A DNA stretch of 64,000 bases from NCBI GenBank assembly GCA_964598565.1, contig CAZRCG010000008.1, positions 56,044-120,043 of the forward strand, written 5' to 3'. The position numbers were made by a program, and so were the translations under genes. This document shows positions 33,438 to 42,560 of the stretch, in pieces (the first letter of the stretch is position 1; each line of letters opens with the position of its first letter). Under the pieces are notes generated by a model, which was not told the origin of the DNA, did not search any database, and worked only from the letters and a program-made list of their open reading frames with translations. Source of the DNA: CAZRCG01 sp964598565 (GTDB lineage: Bacteria; Bdellovibrionota; UBA2394).

Positions 33438-36233
33438 TTAGCGCTGGGCCACGGCAGCTGGGCAAATTTCTTTGTACTCGCACCATTCGCAGTGAAAGCC
33501 GGGATTGGCAGGAAAGTGATGGTTTTGAATTTGAGAAGCGAGATTTAAGATCTTCTCTTTTACGACAGCGATTTGATCGTCGCTTCGCGATGTCGAAAGT
33601 TGGGTTCGCTCATAGACATAATCAAAAACGAGACTTTCGACATCCCAACCAAAGACTTCTTTGGCCGCCAAAGCATAAATGGAGAACTGAAGAGACTCTT
33701 GGGCAAACTTTTGATCTTCAGCGCGATCGTTCGATTTCGCTTTGCCGGTCTTATAATCGACAATCCGAACTTTGGAGCCAACGCGATCGACCCGATCGAT
33801 TTTGCCTCGAATCGTATGTTCCCCAAGTCGAATCACAAAATCTTTTTCTACTTCAAGAGGCGCGACCGCGGTCTTGGCGATCGAATCGTGGTACAGCGAA
33901 AGCCGCTCCAGGCCTAAGGCGTGATGGGTATCTGTCAGCAAAGAGTTTTGCAGGCGCTCAGATGTAAAATATGTTTCGTACCATCGAAGCAGATCTTGTT
34001 TGGTGGGATGCTCGTCTCGCTGCAAGGCTTTAAAGAACGTTTCAAGGGCGCCGTGTATTACAGATCCTAACGCCATTTGCACGGGGGTCTTTACGGGTAT
34101 CTTGAACTCATACTTAAACCGATACGATAGGGGGCAGGTTTCGTACTTTTCAATTTGTGTATACGACAGGCGTAAAGGTTCAAGCGAGGGGGTTTTGGTA
34201 TCCGTAGCAGGTAAACTTCGTTCGAAGGGTTTGGGAATAAACGAAGGCAACTCAGAGACGGCATCCACTTCACGTATGAGGGCAGGATTCTGGTTCCACA
34301 AATCTTTAAGATCGTCCGTCAAAAACAGCGAGCTTCGGGTGCCTCGCTTTTCAAAGCTCGATACGATGAGTTTTTTCTTGGCCCGAGTCATCCCGACATA
34401 AAAGAGTCGCCGTTCTTCACAGAGATGACTTTCTTTGGTGAGAGGTTTCTCACGGTTTAAGGTCTCTGGCAAATGCCACAACGACTTTGAGAAATTAGAA
34501 GGAAAGCGCCGCGAAACCAGCGATGGCATAATCACCGTATCGAACTCGAGCCCCTTGCTGGCGTGCACTGTGAGTACAGCCACGGCGCTCTGCCCATGAC
34601 TTGGCGGGGTCTCACGGTCGCCGGCGCCTTGGCTTACCATTTCTTCGAGCGTGGGCCACAGGTGAGGTAGGTCGTGGTCTTTCGATAGAGCTTCTAGCTC
34701 AGTGATGGCGGTTAGAAAAGATCCCAAAAGTTTAAGATCGTCGGGAGCCTTCTCTAAAAGATGAGGCACGGTTTTCGTTCGAGTTAAAAATTGAAGCAAC
34801 AGCTCAGAGGGAGGCTGTCGAAGTCCTGTTACAAAAAACTCATCGAGAATGCGATCAATTTCAGGAATGCCAGAGGGCGTCGAGCGTTCGTTCTTTAAAA
34901 ATGTGAGAATCGTTTCCGCTGGGAGCCTGAAAAAGGGAGAATCTAAAAGACGTAAATAAGAAATGCGATCTTTTGGATCCATCACCAGTTTAAAAAAAGC
35001 AAGACAGTCTCGTAGCAAAGGCGAGCGGCTCCACTGAGAGCGGCTTTGTCGTGTGATGCCGATATTACGCTTTGCCAGCTCTTCTACAAGAGTATCGGCG
35101 TGTCGCTGCGAACGTACCAAGATCGCCGTGGAGCTTTGGGGATTCTTTTTGAGAGTCTCTTGAAGGATATTGGCCAGCGATACCGCTTCAGCACGTTCGC
35201 TTGGAGCTTTGATCCACACGATTTCACCGTGTTCTAGCGATTTCGAGCGAATCGACTTATCGGGTCGATAACGGTTTTCGCCGTTGGCCTTAATGAGGAG
35301 GCTGGCTGCTTTGGCGACTATTTCGGGAAGCCGATAGGTCTCAGTCAGCTCAATAACGCGTGTTTCGGGAAAGCTCGTGAGAAAAAACTCAAATGCCGAA
35401 TACGATGCGCCCCGAAATCGATAGATCGATTGATCATCATCGCCCACGGCAACGATACGTGTGCGCGGGCCACAGAGTCCTCGCAGCAATTTAATTTGCG
35501 ACCAGTTTGTGTCCTGAAACTCATCGACCATAATGAGATCATAGGCACTTTGTTCTTCGGCTCTTACTTGGCGAAACTCTGTGAGCAGTCGCTCGGCCAT
35601 AAGCAGAGAGTCTCCAAAATCGATGAGTCCCGCTTCAAACGCTCGCGATTGCCAGAGGGCATAGATCTGGCCAATCGCATAAAAATCACTTCGAAAAGGG
35701 TCCTCGTCCGGCAACTTTTGAGCGTAAGACAGTAAATCTTCCGGCCACAAACCGGCATCTTTGGATTGCGTAATAAAATCGTAGAGTTGATCTAGAATGG
35801 GCTCAAGAGACGACGTCTTAAGTAAACTAAGAAGAGGAAGTTTGTCGGCCAGACTACGCAGAAAAGCTTTCGATTCAATTTCGCTTAGGAGCCGAGCCTT
35901 CTTGGCAAGACCCATGCGAAAGCCTTGTCTGGTGCAGAGGTCTACGCAAAACGAATGTAAGGTAGAAATATCGACGAGCTCCGATACTTTAGGCGACGCT
36001 TCCGCAAGGCGGTCTTGCATTTCGTCGGTAGCTTTTCTGGAAAAGGTCACGCACAGAATACGCTCCGCAGCGAGCTGCCTGGCTCGAATTTCATGCATCA
36101 TCTTGGAGATCAGAACCCGGGTTTTGCCCGTGCCAGGCCCTGCTACAATCAAAAGGGAGGGCGAGGAATCTTCGACCGCTAGGCGCTGACTTTGATTTAA
36201 AGACTCAGAGTGGGTCCATGCCATTTTAGCCAT
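33438..36233 (-). CDS. UvrD/Rep-type helicase fused to a RecB-like PD-(D/E)xK nuclease with Fe-S cysteines
   Basis: A 931-aa protein. Superfamily 1A helicase motifs: Walker A AGPGTGKTRVL near residue 32, DEFQDTNWSQ (motif II), GDDDQSIYRFRGA (motif III) and VLTVHASKGLEFD (motif V region). The last ~220 residues are a RecB-family nuclease with GKIDRVDRVG and VRIVDYKTGK (D...DYK catalytic set). A Cys in YETCPLSYRF and three in CEWCEYKEIC form the AddB-type [4Fe-4S] clamp. The layout resembles AddAB halves combined in one chain, suggesting end resection or repair. Its first 24 nt overlap an upstream reading frame of grpE paralogue 2. Confidence 0.88.
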   Translation of the reverse strand: MAKMAWTHSESLNQSQRLAVEDSSPSLLIVAGPGTGKTRVLISKMMHEIRARQLAAERILCVTFSRKATDEMQDRLAEASPKVSELVDISTLHSFCVDLCTRQGFRMGLAKKARLLSEIESKAFLRSLADKLPLLSLLKTSSLEPILDQLYDFITQSKDAGLWPEDLLSYAQKLPDEDPFRSDFYAIGQIYALWQSRAFEAGLIDFGDSLLMAERLLTEFRQVRAEEQSAYDLIMVDEFQDTNWSQIKLLRGLCGPRTRIVAVGDDDQSIYRFRGASYSAFEFFLTSFPETRVIELTETYRLPEIVAKAASLLIKANGENRYRPDKSIRSKSLEHGEIVWIKAPSERAEAVSLANILQETLKKNPQSSTAILVRSQRHADTLVEELAKRNIGITRQSRSQWSRSPLLRDCLAFFKLVMDPKDRISYLRLLDSPFFRLPAETILTFLKNERSTPSGIPEIDRILDEFFVTGLRQPPSELLLQFLTRTKTVPHLLEKAPDDLKLLGSFLTAITELEALSKDHDLPHLWPTLEEMVSQGAGDRETPPSHGQSAVAVLTVHASKGLEFDTVIMPSLVSRRFPSNFSKSLWHLPETLNREKPLTKESHLCEERRLFYVGMTRAKKKLIVSSFEKRGTRSSLFLTDDLKDLWNQNPALIREVDAVSELPSFIPKPFERSLPATDTKTPSLEPLRLSYTQIEKYETCPLSYRFKYEFKIPVKTPVQMALGSVIHGALETFFKALQRDEHPTKQDLLRWYETYFTSERLQNSLLTDTHHALGLERLSLYHDSIAKTAVAPLEVEKDFVIRLGEHTIRGKIDRVDRVGSKVRIVDYKTGKAKSNDRAEDQKFAQESLQFSIYALAAKEVFGWDVESLVFDYVYERTQLSTSRSDDQIAVVKEKILNLASQIQNHHFPANPGFHCEWCEYKEICPAAVAQR

Positions 36234-36305
36234 CTAATCATGGTTGAGGGCAGCCAGGCAGCTCTTTCTGTTGACTTTCGACAGGGCGAGCTTACCTTTG
36301 CTTGT

Positions 36306-37025
36306 ATGAGCCAGAGCGCCACAGATGAGGATGAAGCATACTCGCCACCTAGCGGCCAAGTGAGGGAAGGGCAAGAGAACGAAGACCAAGACCTAAGGGC
36401 TGACGATGGTGTTGATGCGGTGGAAGCTGCTGATGAAGCATTGAACGCAGAGCCTCAGACTGAAGAGCCTCAGGAAGACTCGAGCACGCAGCCAGACGAC
36501 GAAGAGTCTGTGCCCAAAGTTCCACCCGTTGATTTTTTAACCAAACTTAAAATCGCAGAGCTTGAAAAGAAAGTAGCTGACTACGAGAGTAAGATTTCCG
36601 GCATTCGAGACTATGTAAAAAATCTTGAAACGGAAATGGACGCAGCTCGTAAGCGTGCTCAGCGCGATCAAGAAAAGCAAATCGACTTGAAGGTAAGTCA
36701 AGCGCTGCGAGATATTCTCCCGGTCGTCGATAATTTAGATCGCTCGGTGAAGGCTGCGGCGGAGGATAAGTCATCGTTGGCCGAAGGCGTGCGACTCGTA
36801 AGTCGGCAGTTCCAAGAAGCTCTTCAGCGACAAGGTTTAGAGAAGATTGTCGCCAAAGGAGAGCCGTTTAATCCTGAGTTTCATGAAGCCTTAACCACCC
36901 TTTCTGTGCCGGATCCCGCGATGGATCAAGTGGTGCTTGAAGAAGTTCAGACAGGCTATCGTTACAAGGGCAGTCTTTTGCGGCCCGCGCAGGTGGTCGT
37001 TGGAAAAATCTCTGATCCTTCTTAG
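36306..37025 (+). CDS. GrpE-like protein (paralogue 2)
   Basis: A ~239-aa protein. Residues 1-75 are strongly acidic and disordered. A long coiled coil (KLKIAELEKKVADYESKIS and NLETEMDAARKRAQRDQEK) leads to the GrpE head (ILPVVDNLDRSVKAA, EALQRQGLEKIVAKGEPFNP) and the beta-wing ending TGYRYKGSLLRPAQVVVGK. That ending keeps the G-Y-x-x-x-x-x-L-L-R-P/A-A pattern of GrpE. It differs clearly from the dnaK-linked GrpE at 16253. The frame is open to 36210; I chose ATG 36306 (MSQSATDEDE) as the likely start, though no strong ribosome site is visible. Confidence 0.85.
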   Translation: MSQSATDEDEAYSPPSGQVREGQENEDQDLRADDGVDAVEAADEALNAEPQTEEPQEDSSTQPDDEESVPKVPPVDFLTKLKIAELEKKVADYESKISGIRDYVKNLETEMDAARKRAQRDQEKQIDLKVSQALRDILPVVDNLDRSVKAAAEDKSSLAEGVRLVSRQFQEALQRQGLEKIVAKGEPFNPEFHEALTTLSVPDPAMDQVVLEEVQTGYRYKGSLLRPAQVVVGKISDPS

Positions 37026-37067
37026 GTCCTGGCATAGGCGACCATCGCAGAGGGAGGGCAGGCCCGT

Positions 37068-37703
37068 ATGACTCAAGAGTCTATTAAACGAAATTATTCT
37101 CTGGCGGCCCAAATGATGACGTTGATCGTCAAAGACGCGTTTAAGCTCATGGCTCGTGATGAGACGCTCTCTCGATTTCTTATCGATTCTACCGAGCCCG
37201 CCTATATTATTGATTTGCAGATTATGGCTCAGCGGGAGGCCCTGCAACTTGCTGAGATTGCCCTCTTAGAGCTGATAGACTCGCGTCGCTGGAAAGAGCA
37301 ATTGACCGCCTCCTCCAAGCGCATCCAAGAACGTTTTCAAGACTCGTTTGGTGAGAAAGGGGCAATAACCTATTTAGCCCAAGACTTGCTTGACCAACGT
37401 TTTGAATGGCTCGATTTACGAGCCCAGTTTTTTCGCCAGCTCTTAAGTTTGAGAGTAGATGCCGAATCACCCTCGCAGTTACTTCGAGAAGCTTTTCGAA
37501 AGCGAGAGGTTTATGACGAGTGGCTGCAAAAACTTTATCAATCAGAAAAAGATTTAGCTCAAAAAATTTTGTCGGTCTCGCCAGCTCTGATTCGCTTTCT
37601 GTTGATGAAATATTTTGAGTGCGAGCGCGATGCGATGCTCAATACAGGGCGAGAGTATGGCGATGAAGCGTTCAAGACCCTCGCTAAGTTGAAGGGTTCG
37701 TGA
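37068..37703 (+). CDS. Alpha-helical protein of unknown function
   Basis: A 211-aa protein, almost wholly helical and charged, with no signal peptide or membrane segment. GAGGGAGG lies 11 nt before the ATG. Features are MTQESIKRNYSLAAQMMTLI, LDLRAQFFRQLLSLRVD and a C-terminal ALIRFLLMKYFECERDAML. It lies 42 bp after grpE paralogue 2 and 12 bp before cdd, so it is probably in one transcript with them. No family recognised. Confidence 0.65.
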   Translation: MTQESIKRNYSLAAQMMTLIVKDAFKLMARDETLSRFLIDSTEPAYIIDLQIMAQREALQLAEIALLELIDSRRWKEQLTASSKRIQERFQDSFGEKGAITYLAQDLLDQRFEWLDLRAQFFRQLLSLRVDAESPSQLLREAFRKREVYDEWLQKLYQSEKDLAQKILSVSPALIRFLLMKYFECERDAMLNTGREYGDEAFKTLAKLKGS

Positions 37704-37715
37704 TATTTTTCGAGC

Positions 37716-38123
37716 ATGAGTTCAAATGACAAAAAGTTCTACCGTTTGACGGTGCAAGCTATGAAGCGGGCGTATGCTCCGTATTCCAATTTTTTTGTGG
37801 GCGCGACGCTCGTTACGAAATCAGGAAAAGCCTTCTCAGGTTGCAATGTAGAGAATGTTTGTGCGGGGGCGGGTATCTGCGCCGAAAGAGCCGCCTTAAC
37901 GAAGGCGGTGAGTGAGGGTCACAAAGTATTTACTGCGTTGTATCTAGTGACGAAGGCAGATAAACCGGTCAGCCCTTGTGGCATTTGCCTTCAAATGCTA
38001 TCAGAGTTTTGCCCCCCCGATCTACCCGTTGTGACAGGAAACTCGCGAAAAATAATTCATCGCAAACGATTTGGAGATTTTTTGCCCTGGCCCTACTCTA
38101 GAAAAGATCGCGTGAGAGCTTAA
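37716..38123 (+). CDS. cdd: Cytidine deaminase
   Basis: A 135-aa homotetrameric-type cytidine deaminase converting cytidine and deoxycytidine to uridine and deoxyuridine. Substrate loop APYSNFFVGATL, zinc/catalytic motif CAERAAL (Cys and Glu) and PCGICLQML (second and third zinc Cys) are all present. Pyrimidine salvage. The last residues (PWPYSRKDRVRA) replace the usual LLPFAF-type ending in part. Confidence 0.94.
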   Translation: MSSNDKKFYRLTVQAMKRAYAPYSNFFVGATLVTKSGKAFSGCNVENVCAGAGICAERAALTKAVSEGHKVFTALYLVTKADKPVSPCGICLQMLSEFCPPDLPVVTGNSRKIIHRKRFGDFLPWPYSRKDRVRA

Positions 38124-38164
38124 TCTGGCGTCAAGCGAGCCTATGGACTGGCGCATATACTTTG

Positions 38165-38186
38165 ATATATACTAACAAGTATATAT
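38165..38186. promoter_or_regulatory. Palindromic operator candidate of the toxin-antitoxin pair
   Basis: Perfect 9-bp arms ATATATACT (38165-38173) and AGTATATAT (38178-38186) with a 4-nt spacer. An extra half-site ATATACT lies at 38156-38162. The right arm includes the first two bases of ATG 38185. Antitoxins of this kind normally repress their own operon by binding such a site. Confidence 0.65.
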
Positions 38187-38421
38187 GGGAAAGCCCTTGA
38201 TGATTCAGTTGGCGGACGACAAGAGAATTGAAGACTTAAAGCGTCGACTGCATGCAAAGACAAAAGTAGAGGTGCTCCGATCCGCTCTAGACCTTTTAGA
38301 AAAAGAACTTTCCAAAATTGAGAAATCAGTTCGTTGGAAAAAAGCGGCGAGACTTGTTTCAGCTTCAAGTCGAGAAGCGTTAGAAGATTTTTCGCACTTT
38401 AGTATTTTGAAGAGGCCCTAA
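38185..38421 (+). CDS. Antitoxin, probable ribbon-helix-helix type
   Basis: A 78-aa (or 73-aa from ATG 38200) basic protein. MIQLADDKRIEDLKRRLHAK then KVEVLRSALDLLEKEL fits a ribbon-helix-helix DNA-binding domain: a short strand, a helix and a second helix starting after a turn. The C-terminal part would wrap the toxin. ATG 38185 lies inside the palindrome without a ribosome site; ATG 38200, preceded by GGGA, may be the real start. The toxin gene follows after 7 bp. Confidence 0.68.
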   Translation: MGKPLMIQLADDKRIEDLKRRLHAKTKVEVLRSALDLLEKELSKIEKSVRWKKAARLVSASSREALEDFSHFSILKRP

Positions 38422-38428
38422 GCAAAGC

Positions 38429-38782
38429 ATGACTTTGACCCCTAAGCGATGGCATCTCTATATTGTAGATCTTGAGCCTAGAGTCGGCAGTAAGCCGGGA
38501 AAGCAGCGGCCGTGTATCGCAATTCAACCCAATGAATTTAACGAAGGTGGCCTTGGTAGTACGGTAATCCTACCACTCACAACGCGTCTCTCAGGTGAGA
38601 ATACATTTCCGCTTCGAGTTTCAATTCCTAAAAATACCTGTGCGTTAAAGCAGGCCAGTGAGGTACTGATTGATCAGATTCTGTCGTGGGACAATCTGCT
38701 TTTTCAAGAAGACCTGGGAGAAATTCCGTTCGCTCTTCAGCACGAAATAAAGTCGGCGCTACGAGAATTTTTGGACCTGTAG
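38429..38782 (+). CDS. MazF/PemK-type toxin (mRNA endoribonuclease)
   Basis: A 117-aa protein of the MazF/PemK fold. RWHLYIVDLEPRVGSKPGKQ and RPCIAIQPNEFN form the first strands with the conserved Arg-Pro; STVILPLTTRL and CALKQASEVLIDQI give the remaining core. MazF toxins cut mRNA at short sequences and stop translation. It is directly downstream of the antitoxin (7 bp). It faces leuS with 13 bp between stops. Confidence 0.85.
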   Translation: MTLTPKRWHLYIVDLEPRVGSKPGKQRPCIAIQPNEFNEGGLGSTVILPLTTRLSGENTFPLRVSIPKNTCALKQASEVLIDQILSWDNLLFQEDLGEIPFALQHEIKSALREFLDL

Positions 38783-38795
38783 ATGTTCCAGTGTA

Positions 38796-41195
38796 CTAGT
38801 TCTTCACGACGAAATTGTAGAGCTTCTTAGGCACAAAGATCTCCTTCACAATCTCAGACTTTAAATACGGTGCTACTTTCTCATGCTGAACGGCAAGCGC
38901 TCGAACGATGTCTTGGCTAGCATCTGGCGCTGCCGAGACGGTGCCGCGTAGCTTTCCATTTACCTGAATGGCGAAATCCATTTTATCTCTCACAAGATAT
39001 TGAGTCTCGACATGAGGCCACGACGCTTGAGAAACAGAGGTCGTGTGGCCAAAAATCTCCCAGAGTTCTTCCGCAATATGCGGAGCGAACGGCGAGAGCA
39101 GTAATGTAAATAGGTGAGCCATCTCTTTAGCGATATCTTTCTGATCGACCATAAAGTTATGGCAAATCATGAGTTGAGAAATGGCCGTATTCATTCGAAG
39201 GGCTTCAATGTCTTCAGACACTTTTTGTATGGTGGGATGAATCATTCGCTTTTCAGCATCCGTCATGGGTCGATTGCAAAGTTTGGATTCTTGCACGAAC
39301 GATCGCCATATTCGATTGAGAAAGCGAACCATGCCATCGATATTAGAGGTCGACCAAGGCTTCACTTTTTCGAGAGGGCCTAAAAACATTTCGTACATAC
39401 GAAAAGCATCGGCGCCGTACTGCTCGATAATATCGTCTGGGTTCACCACATTGCCGCGAGACTTACTCATTTTCTCGCCATCTTCGCCTAAGATAAGCCC
39501 AGGATTCACCAATCTCTTGAAGGGCTCCTTAGTGCTCACGTAGCCCAAATCGTAGAGCACTTTGTGCCAAAAACGCGCATACAGTAAATGCAAGACCGCG
39601 TGTTCTACCCCGCCCACATAGAGGTCCACCGGCATAAAGTATTTCTCGATCTCCTTATTCCAAGCGACCTGGTCGTTTTTTGGATCTAGATACCGCAGAT
39701 AATACCAACAGCTGCCTGCCCACTGAGGCATGGTATTGGTTTCTCGTTGGGCCTTCTTGCCTGTTTTAGGATCTTTCACGTTTACCCACGATTCGATCGT
39801 GGCTAGGGGACTTTCTCCGGTGCCACTAGGTTCATACCGTTCGACATCGGGCAACAAGACGGGCAATTCGTCTTCATCCAGTACGCGCATGCTGCCGTCT
39901 TCAAAATGTAAAATAGGAAAGGGCTCTCCCCAGTAGCGTTGACGACTAAAGACCCAGTCTCTCAGTCGGTAGGTGACGGTCGCTTTGCCTGCCGACTTGG
40001 CAGCTAATACTTCGCATACTTTCTTTTTAGCGGCGTCATTTTCAAGGCCGTCCATAAAATCAGAATTAATGTGGCGGGCATTTCCGGTGAACGGGAGTTC
40101 GTCACACTCCAAAACTTTAACAATAGGAAGATCAAAGGTCTTTGCAAATTCATAGTCGCGTTCATCGTGCGCCGGCACGGCCATGAGGGCTCCGGTGCCA
40201 TAATGGCCCAGCACAAAGTCGGCTATCCATATGGGGAGCTCTTTACCGGTGAGGGGGTGTAGCGCATAAGCTCCCGTGAAGACGCCACTTTTCTTTTTGG
40301 CTAACTCGGTTCTGTCGAGATCTGATTTGCCGGCCGACAAAATTTTATAATCATTCACGGTCGATTTTTGTGCGGGGGTCGTGAGGGCATCCACCAGCGG
40401 ATGCTCGGGAGCCAGCACCACGAAGGTTGCGCCGTAGAGTGTGTCAGGGCGCGTGGTGAACACACGAATCTTGTTCGAAGATCCGGCAATTGCAAAATCA
40501 ATCTCGGCTCCTTCGGAACGGCCAATCCAGTGGCGCTGCATTTCTTTGATATTTTCAGGCCATTCTAAAAGATCGAGGTCTTCTAAAAGACGATCGGCAT
40601 ACTCTGTAATTTTTAGCATCCATTGGCGCATTTCTTTGCGCACCACGGGGTGACCGCCAATTTCTGATTTGCCGTCGACCACTTCTTCGTTGGCGAGAAC
40701 AGCCTTAAGCTCCGGGCACCAATTCACCGGTGTCATGGCTTGATACGCGAGACCCTTCTTATAAAGCTGCACAAAGATCCACTGAGTCCAGCGATAATAA
40801 TGAGGATCAGTCGTATCGACTTCTCGATCCCAATCGTATGCAAAGCCGAGGCGTTTCAGTTGACGACGAAAATTCTGAATATTTTTTTCTGTCGTGACGC
40901 GTGGGTGAGTTCCCGTCTTAAGGGCATAGTTTTCAGCAGGAAGTCCAAAGGCATCGAAACCCATCGGGTGTAATACATTGAAGCCTTGCATCGTTTTCGC
41001 ACGAGCGACAATATCGGTGGCCGTATAACCTTCGGGATGTCCCACATGCAAACCAGCCCCAGAGGGATAGGGGAACATATCGAGAATATAAAATTTAGGA
41101 CGCTTGGATGCTGCGTCGAATGTGGTTTTAAATGTCTTGTGGCTGTCCCAATAATTTTGCCACTTCAACTCAATACTTGCCGGATTGTAATACAT
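38796..41195 (-). CDS. leuS: Leucyl-tRNA synthetase
   Basis: A 799-aa class I synthetase charging tRNA-Leu. YPSGAGLHVGHPEGYTATD holds the HIGH motif, EKMSKSRGNVVNPD the KMSKS loop, and the CP1 editing domain carries the RPDTLYGATFVVLAPEHPL stretch. The frame is open to 41318, but the family starts at MYYNPASIELKWQNYWDS, so ATG 41195 is chosen. No ribosome site is obvious. Single gene, convergent with mazF and divergent from the HIT-sugar operon. Confidence 0.97.
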   Translation of the reverse strand: MYYNPASIELKWQNYWDSHKTFKTTFDAASKRPKFYILDMFPYPSGAGLHVGHPEGYTATDIVARAKTMQGFNVLHPMGFDAFGLPAENYALKTGTHPRVTTEKNIQNFRRQLKRLGFAYDWDREVDTTDPHYYRWTQWIFVQLYKKGLAYQAMTPVNWCPELKAVLANEEVVDGKSEIGGHPVVRKEMRQWMLKITEYADRLLEDLDLLEWPENIKEMQRHWIGRSEGAEIDFAIAGSSNKIRVFTTRPDTLYGATFVVLAPEHPLVDALTTPAQKSTVNDYKILSAGKSDLDRTELAKKKSGVFTGAYALHPLTGKELPIWIADFVLGHYGTGALMAVPAHDERDYEFAKTFDLPIVKVLECDELPFTGNARHINSDFMDGLENDAAKKKVCEVLAAKSAGKATVTYRLRDWVFSRQRYWGEPFPILHFEDGSMRVLDEDELPVLLPDVERYEPSGTGESPLATIESWVNVKDPKTGKKAQRETNTMPQWAGSCWYYLRYLDPKNDQVAWNKEIEKYFMPVDLYVGGVEHAVLHLLYARFWHKVLYDLGYVSTKEPFKRLVNPGLILGEDGEKMSKSRGNVVNPDDIIEQYGADAFRMYEMFLGPLEKVKPWSTSNIDGMVRFLNRIWRSFVQESKLCNRPMTDAEKRMIHPTIQKVSEDIEALRMNTAISQLMICHNFMVDQKDIAKEMAHLFTLLLSPFAPHIAEELWEIFGHTTSVSQASWPHVETQYLVRDKMDFAIQVNGKLRGTVSAAPDASQDIVRALAVQHEKVAPYLKSEIVKEIFVPKKLYNFVVKN

Positions 41196-41422
41196 AGAGA
41201 TGAGAAAATAGCGAAGACTGCCGCATTTGAGAAGAAGAGAGGCGCAAACTTTAACCCCGATAAACCTTATCAATTGCGATGGTATTGGCGACAGCCGAAT
41301 GCGATATTTCTCTGTCAATCCAAATGTTTGGCCATTATGGACTCATACTCCGTTTTGTTCAAAGGGTCCCCGAGGGGTCCCTGAGAGCTTGCTCAGAGCG
41401 CGGACACCACCGATAATCGGGC

Positions 41423-41803
41423 ATGACTCTATTTGAAAAGATTGTACGAGGAGATATTCCCTGCTTCAAAGTCGCTGAGGATGAGCAACACTTAGCATTT
41501 TTGGACATTCGGCCAGTCGCACCGGGGCATACGTTGGTGATTCCCAAAAAAGCGATCGATCCTATTTTTAATTTGGAGGATGGGGATTTTAAGAGTTTGC
41601 TTCTGTTTGCAAAGTCGGTGGCCAAACGCTTAGAGGCGAAAGTGAAATGTGAGCGCGTCTGTATGGCCGTCGTCGGTTTCGAAGTGCCTCATGCGCATAT
41701 TCATTTGATACCGGCTCAGTCTATGAAAGACTTTCCGTGGCCGGGTGGGGTAGCGACCTCCAAAGAAGAACTGAGTCGTGTACAGGCGCTGTTGCAGTCA
41801 TGA
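41423..41803 (+). CDS. HIT-family nucleotide-binding protein
   Basis: A 126-aa protein with the histidine triad HAHIHLIP near residue 92. The opening FEKIVRGDIPCFKVAEDEQ and APGHTLVIPKK match the HINT/Fhit-like branch that cleaves adenylated or guanylated compounds. The stop overlaps the ATG of the sugar nucleotidyltransferase (ATGA), which makes it part of the sugar operon, perhaps by chance. Confidence 0.88.
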   Translation: MTLFEKIVRGDIPCFKVAEDEQHLAFLDIRPVAPGHTLVIPKKAIDPIFNLEDGDFKSLLLFAKSVAKRLEAKVKCERVCMAVVGFEVPHAHIHLIPAQSMKDFPWPGGVATSKEELSRVQALLQS

Positions 41804-42522
41804 AACCTTGGGTGATCGTGCAAGCGCGAGCGACTTCCACTCGATTGCCGAGAAAAATATTTAAAGTGATTTGTGGTAAAAGCCTCTTAGAGCATCAAAT
41901 CGACAGGCTAAGGCGGGCGACCCAGATTGAAAATATTTTAGTCGCTACGACACGCCAATCAACTGATGACGAGACCGTAGCGCTCTGTAGACGCCTGGAC
42001 TTGTCGGCCTATCGCGGCGATGAAGCCGATGTTTTGAGTCGCTATTTTGAAGCCGCTCTTTTTGTGCAAGCTTCAGCGGTGGTTCGCGTGACCTCAGATT
42101 GTCCGCTCATCGATGCGACGGTTTTAGATTCAGTCGTTCGTCAGTTTGAAGCGAGAAAGGCCGACTATGCATCGAATACTCTGAAGCGGACCTTTCCCCG
42201 AGGCCTTGATGTGGAAGTGTTTTCGTGGGAGGCGCTGAAGTGGGCTTATCACAATGCCTCGTCCGTCTCAGATCGCGAACATGTGACTCCGGCCATACGA
42301 GGTAACGAGCATTTCTCGAAAGAGTCCGTCGAGGTCGATCACGATCGATCGGCCGAGCGCTGGACGGTCGATACAGACGATGATTTCGAGTTGATACGTC
42401 GCGTCTACGAAGCACTCTATGCCAAAAACCCTGCTTTCTCGACGCAGGATGTCTACAATTTGCTCGAGATACATGAAGATTGGCGGCTCATAAATGCTCA
42501 TATTGAACAAAAGAAGATCTGA
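41800..42522 (+). CDS. SpsF-type sugar cytidylyl/nucleotidyltransferase
   Basis: A 240-aa Rossmann-like nucleotidyltransferase. VIVQARATSTRLPRKIF is the nucleotide-binding loop, followed by the RVTSDCPLID metal/substrate motif. The family (SpsF, acylneuraminate cytidylyltransferase-like) often lies beside NeuB/PseI genes and is expected to activate the sugar acid with CMP. The frame is open to 41737 but ATG 41800 overlaps the HIT stop by 4 nt and begins the conserved domain. Pseudaminic or legionaminic acid CMP transfer is an inference from context. Confidence 0.8.
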   Translation: MKPWVIVQARATSTRLPRKIFKVICGKSLLEHQIDRLRRATQIENILVATTRQSTDDETVALCRRLDLSAYRGDEADVLSRYFEAALFVQASAVVRVTSDCPLIDATVLDSVVRQFEARKADYASNTLKRTFPRGLDVEVFSWEALKWAYHNASSVSDREHVTPAIRGNEHFSKESVEVDHDRSAERWTVDTDDDFELIRRVYEALYAKNPAFSTQDVYNLLEIHEDWRLINAHIEQKKI

Positions 42523-42560
42523 CAGGCAGTGTCATGCCTCAATTTAAGAGAAAATGAATC

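Noticed and set aside
33573..33967. Two overlapping plus-strand frames opposite the helicase-nuclease
   Set aside because: Antisense to the conserved nuclease domain; the open frames result from the codon bias of the real gene.
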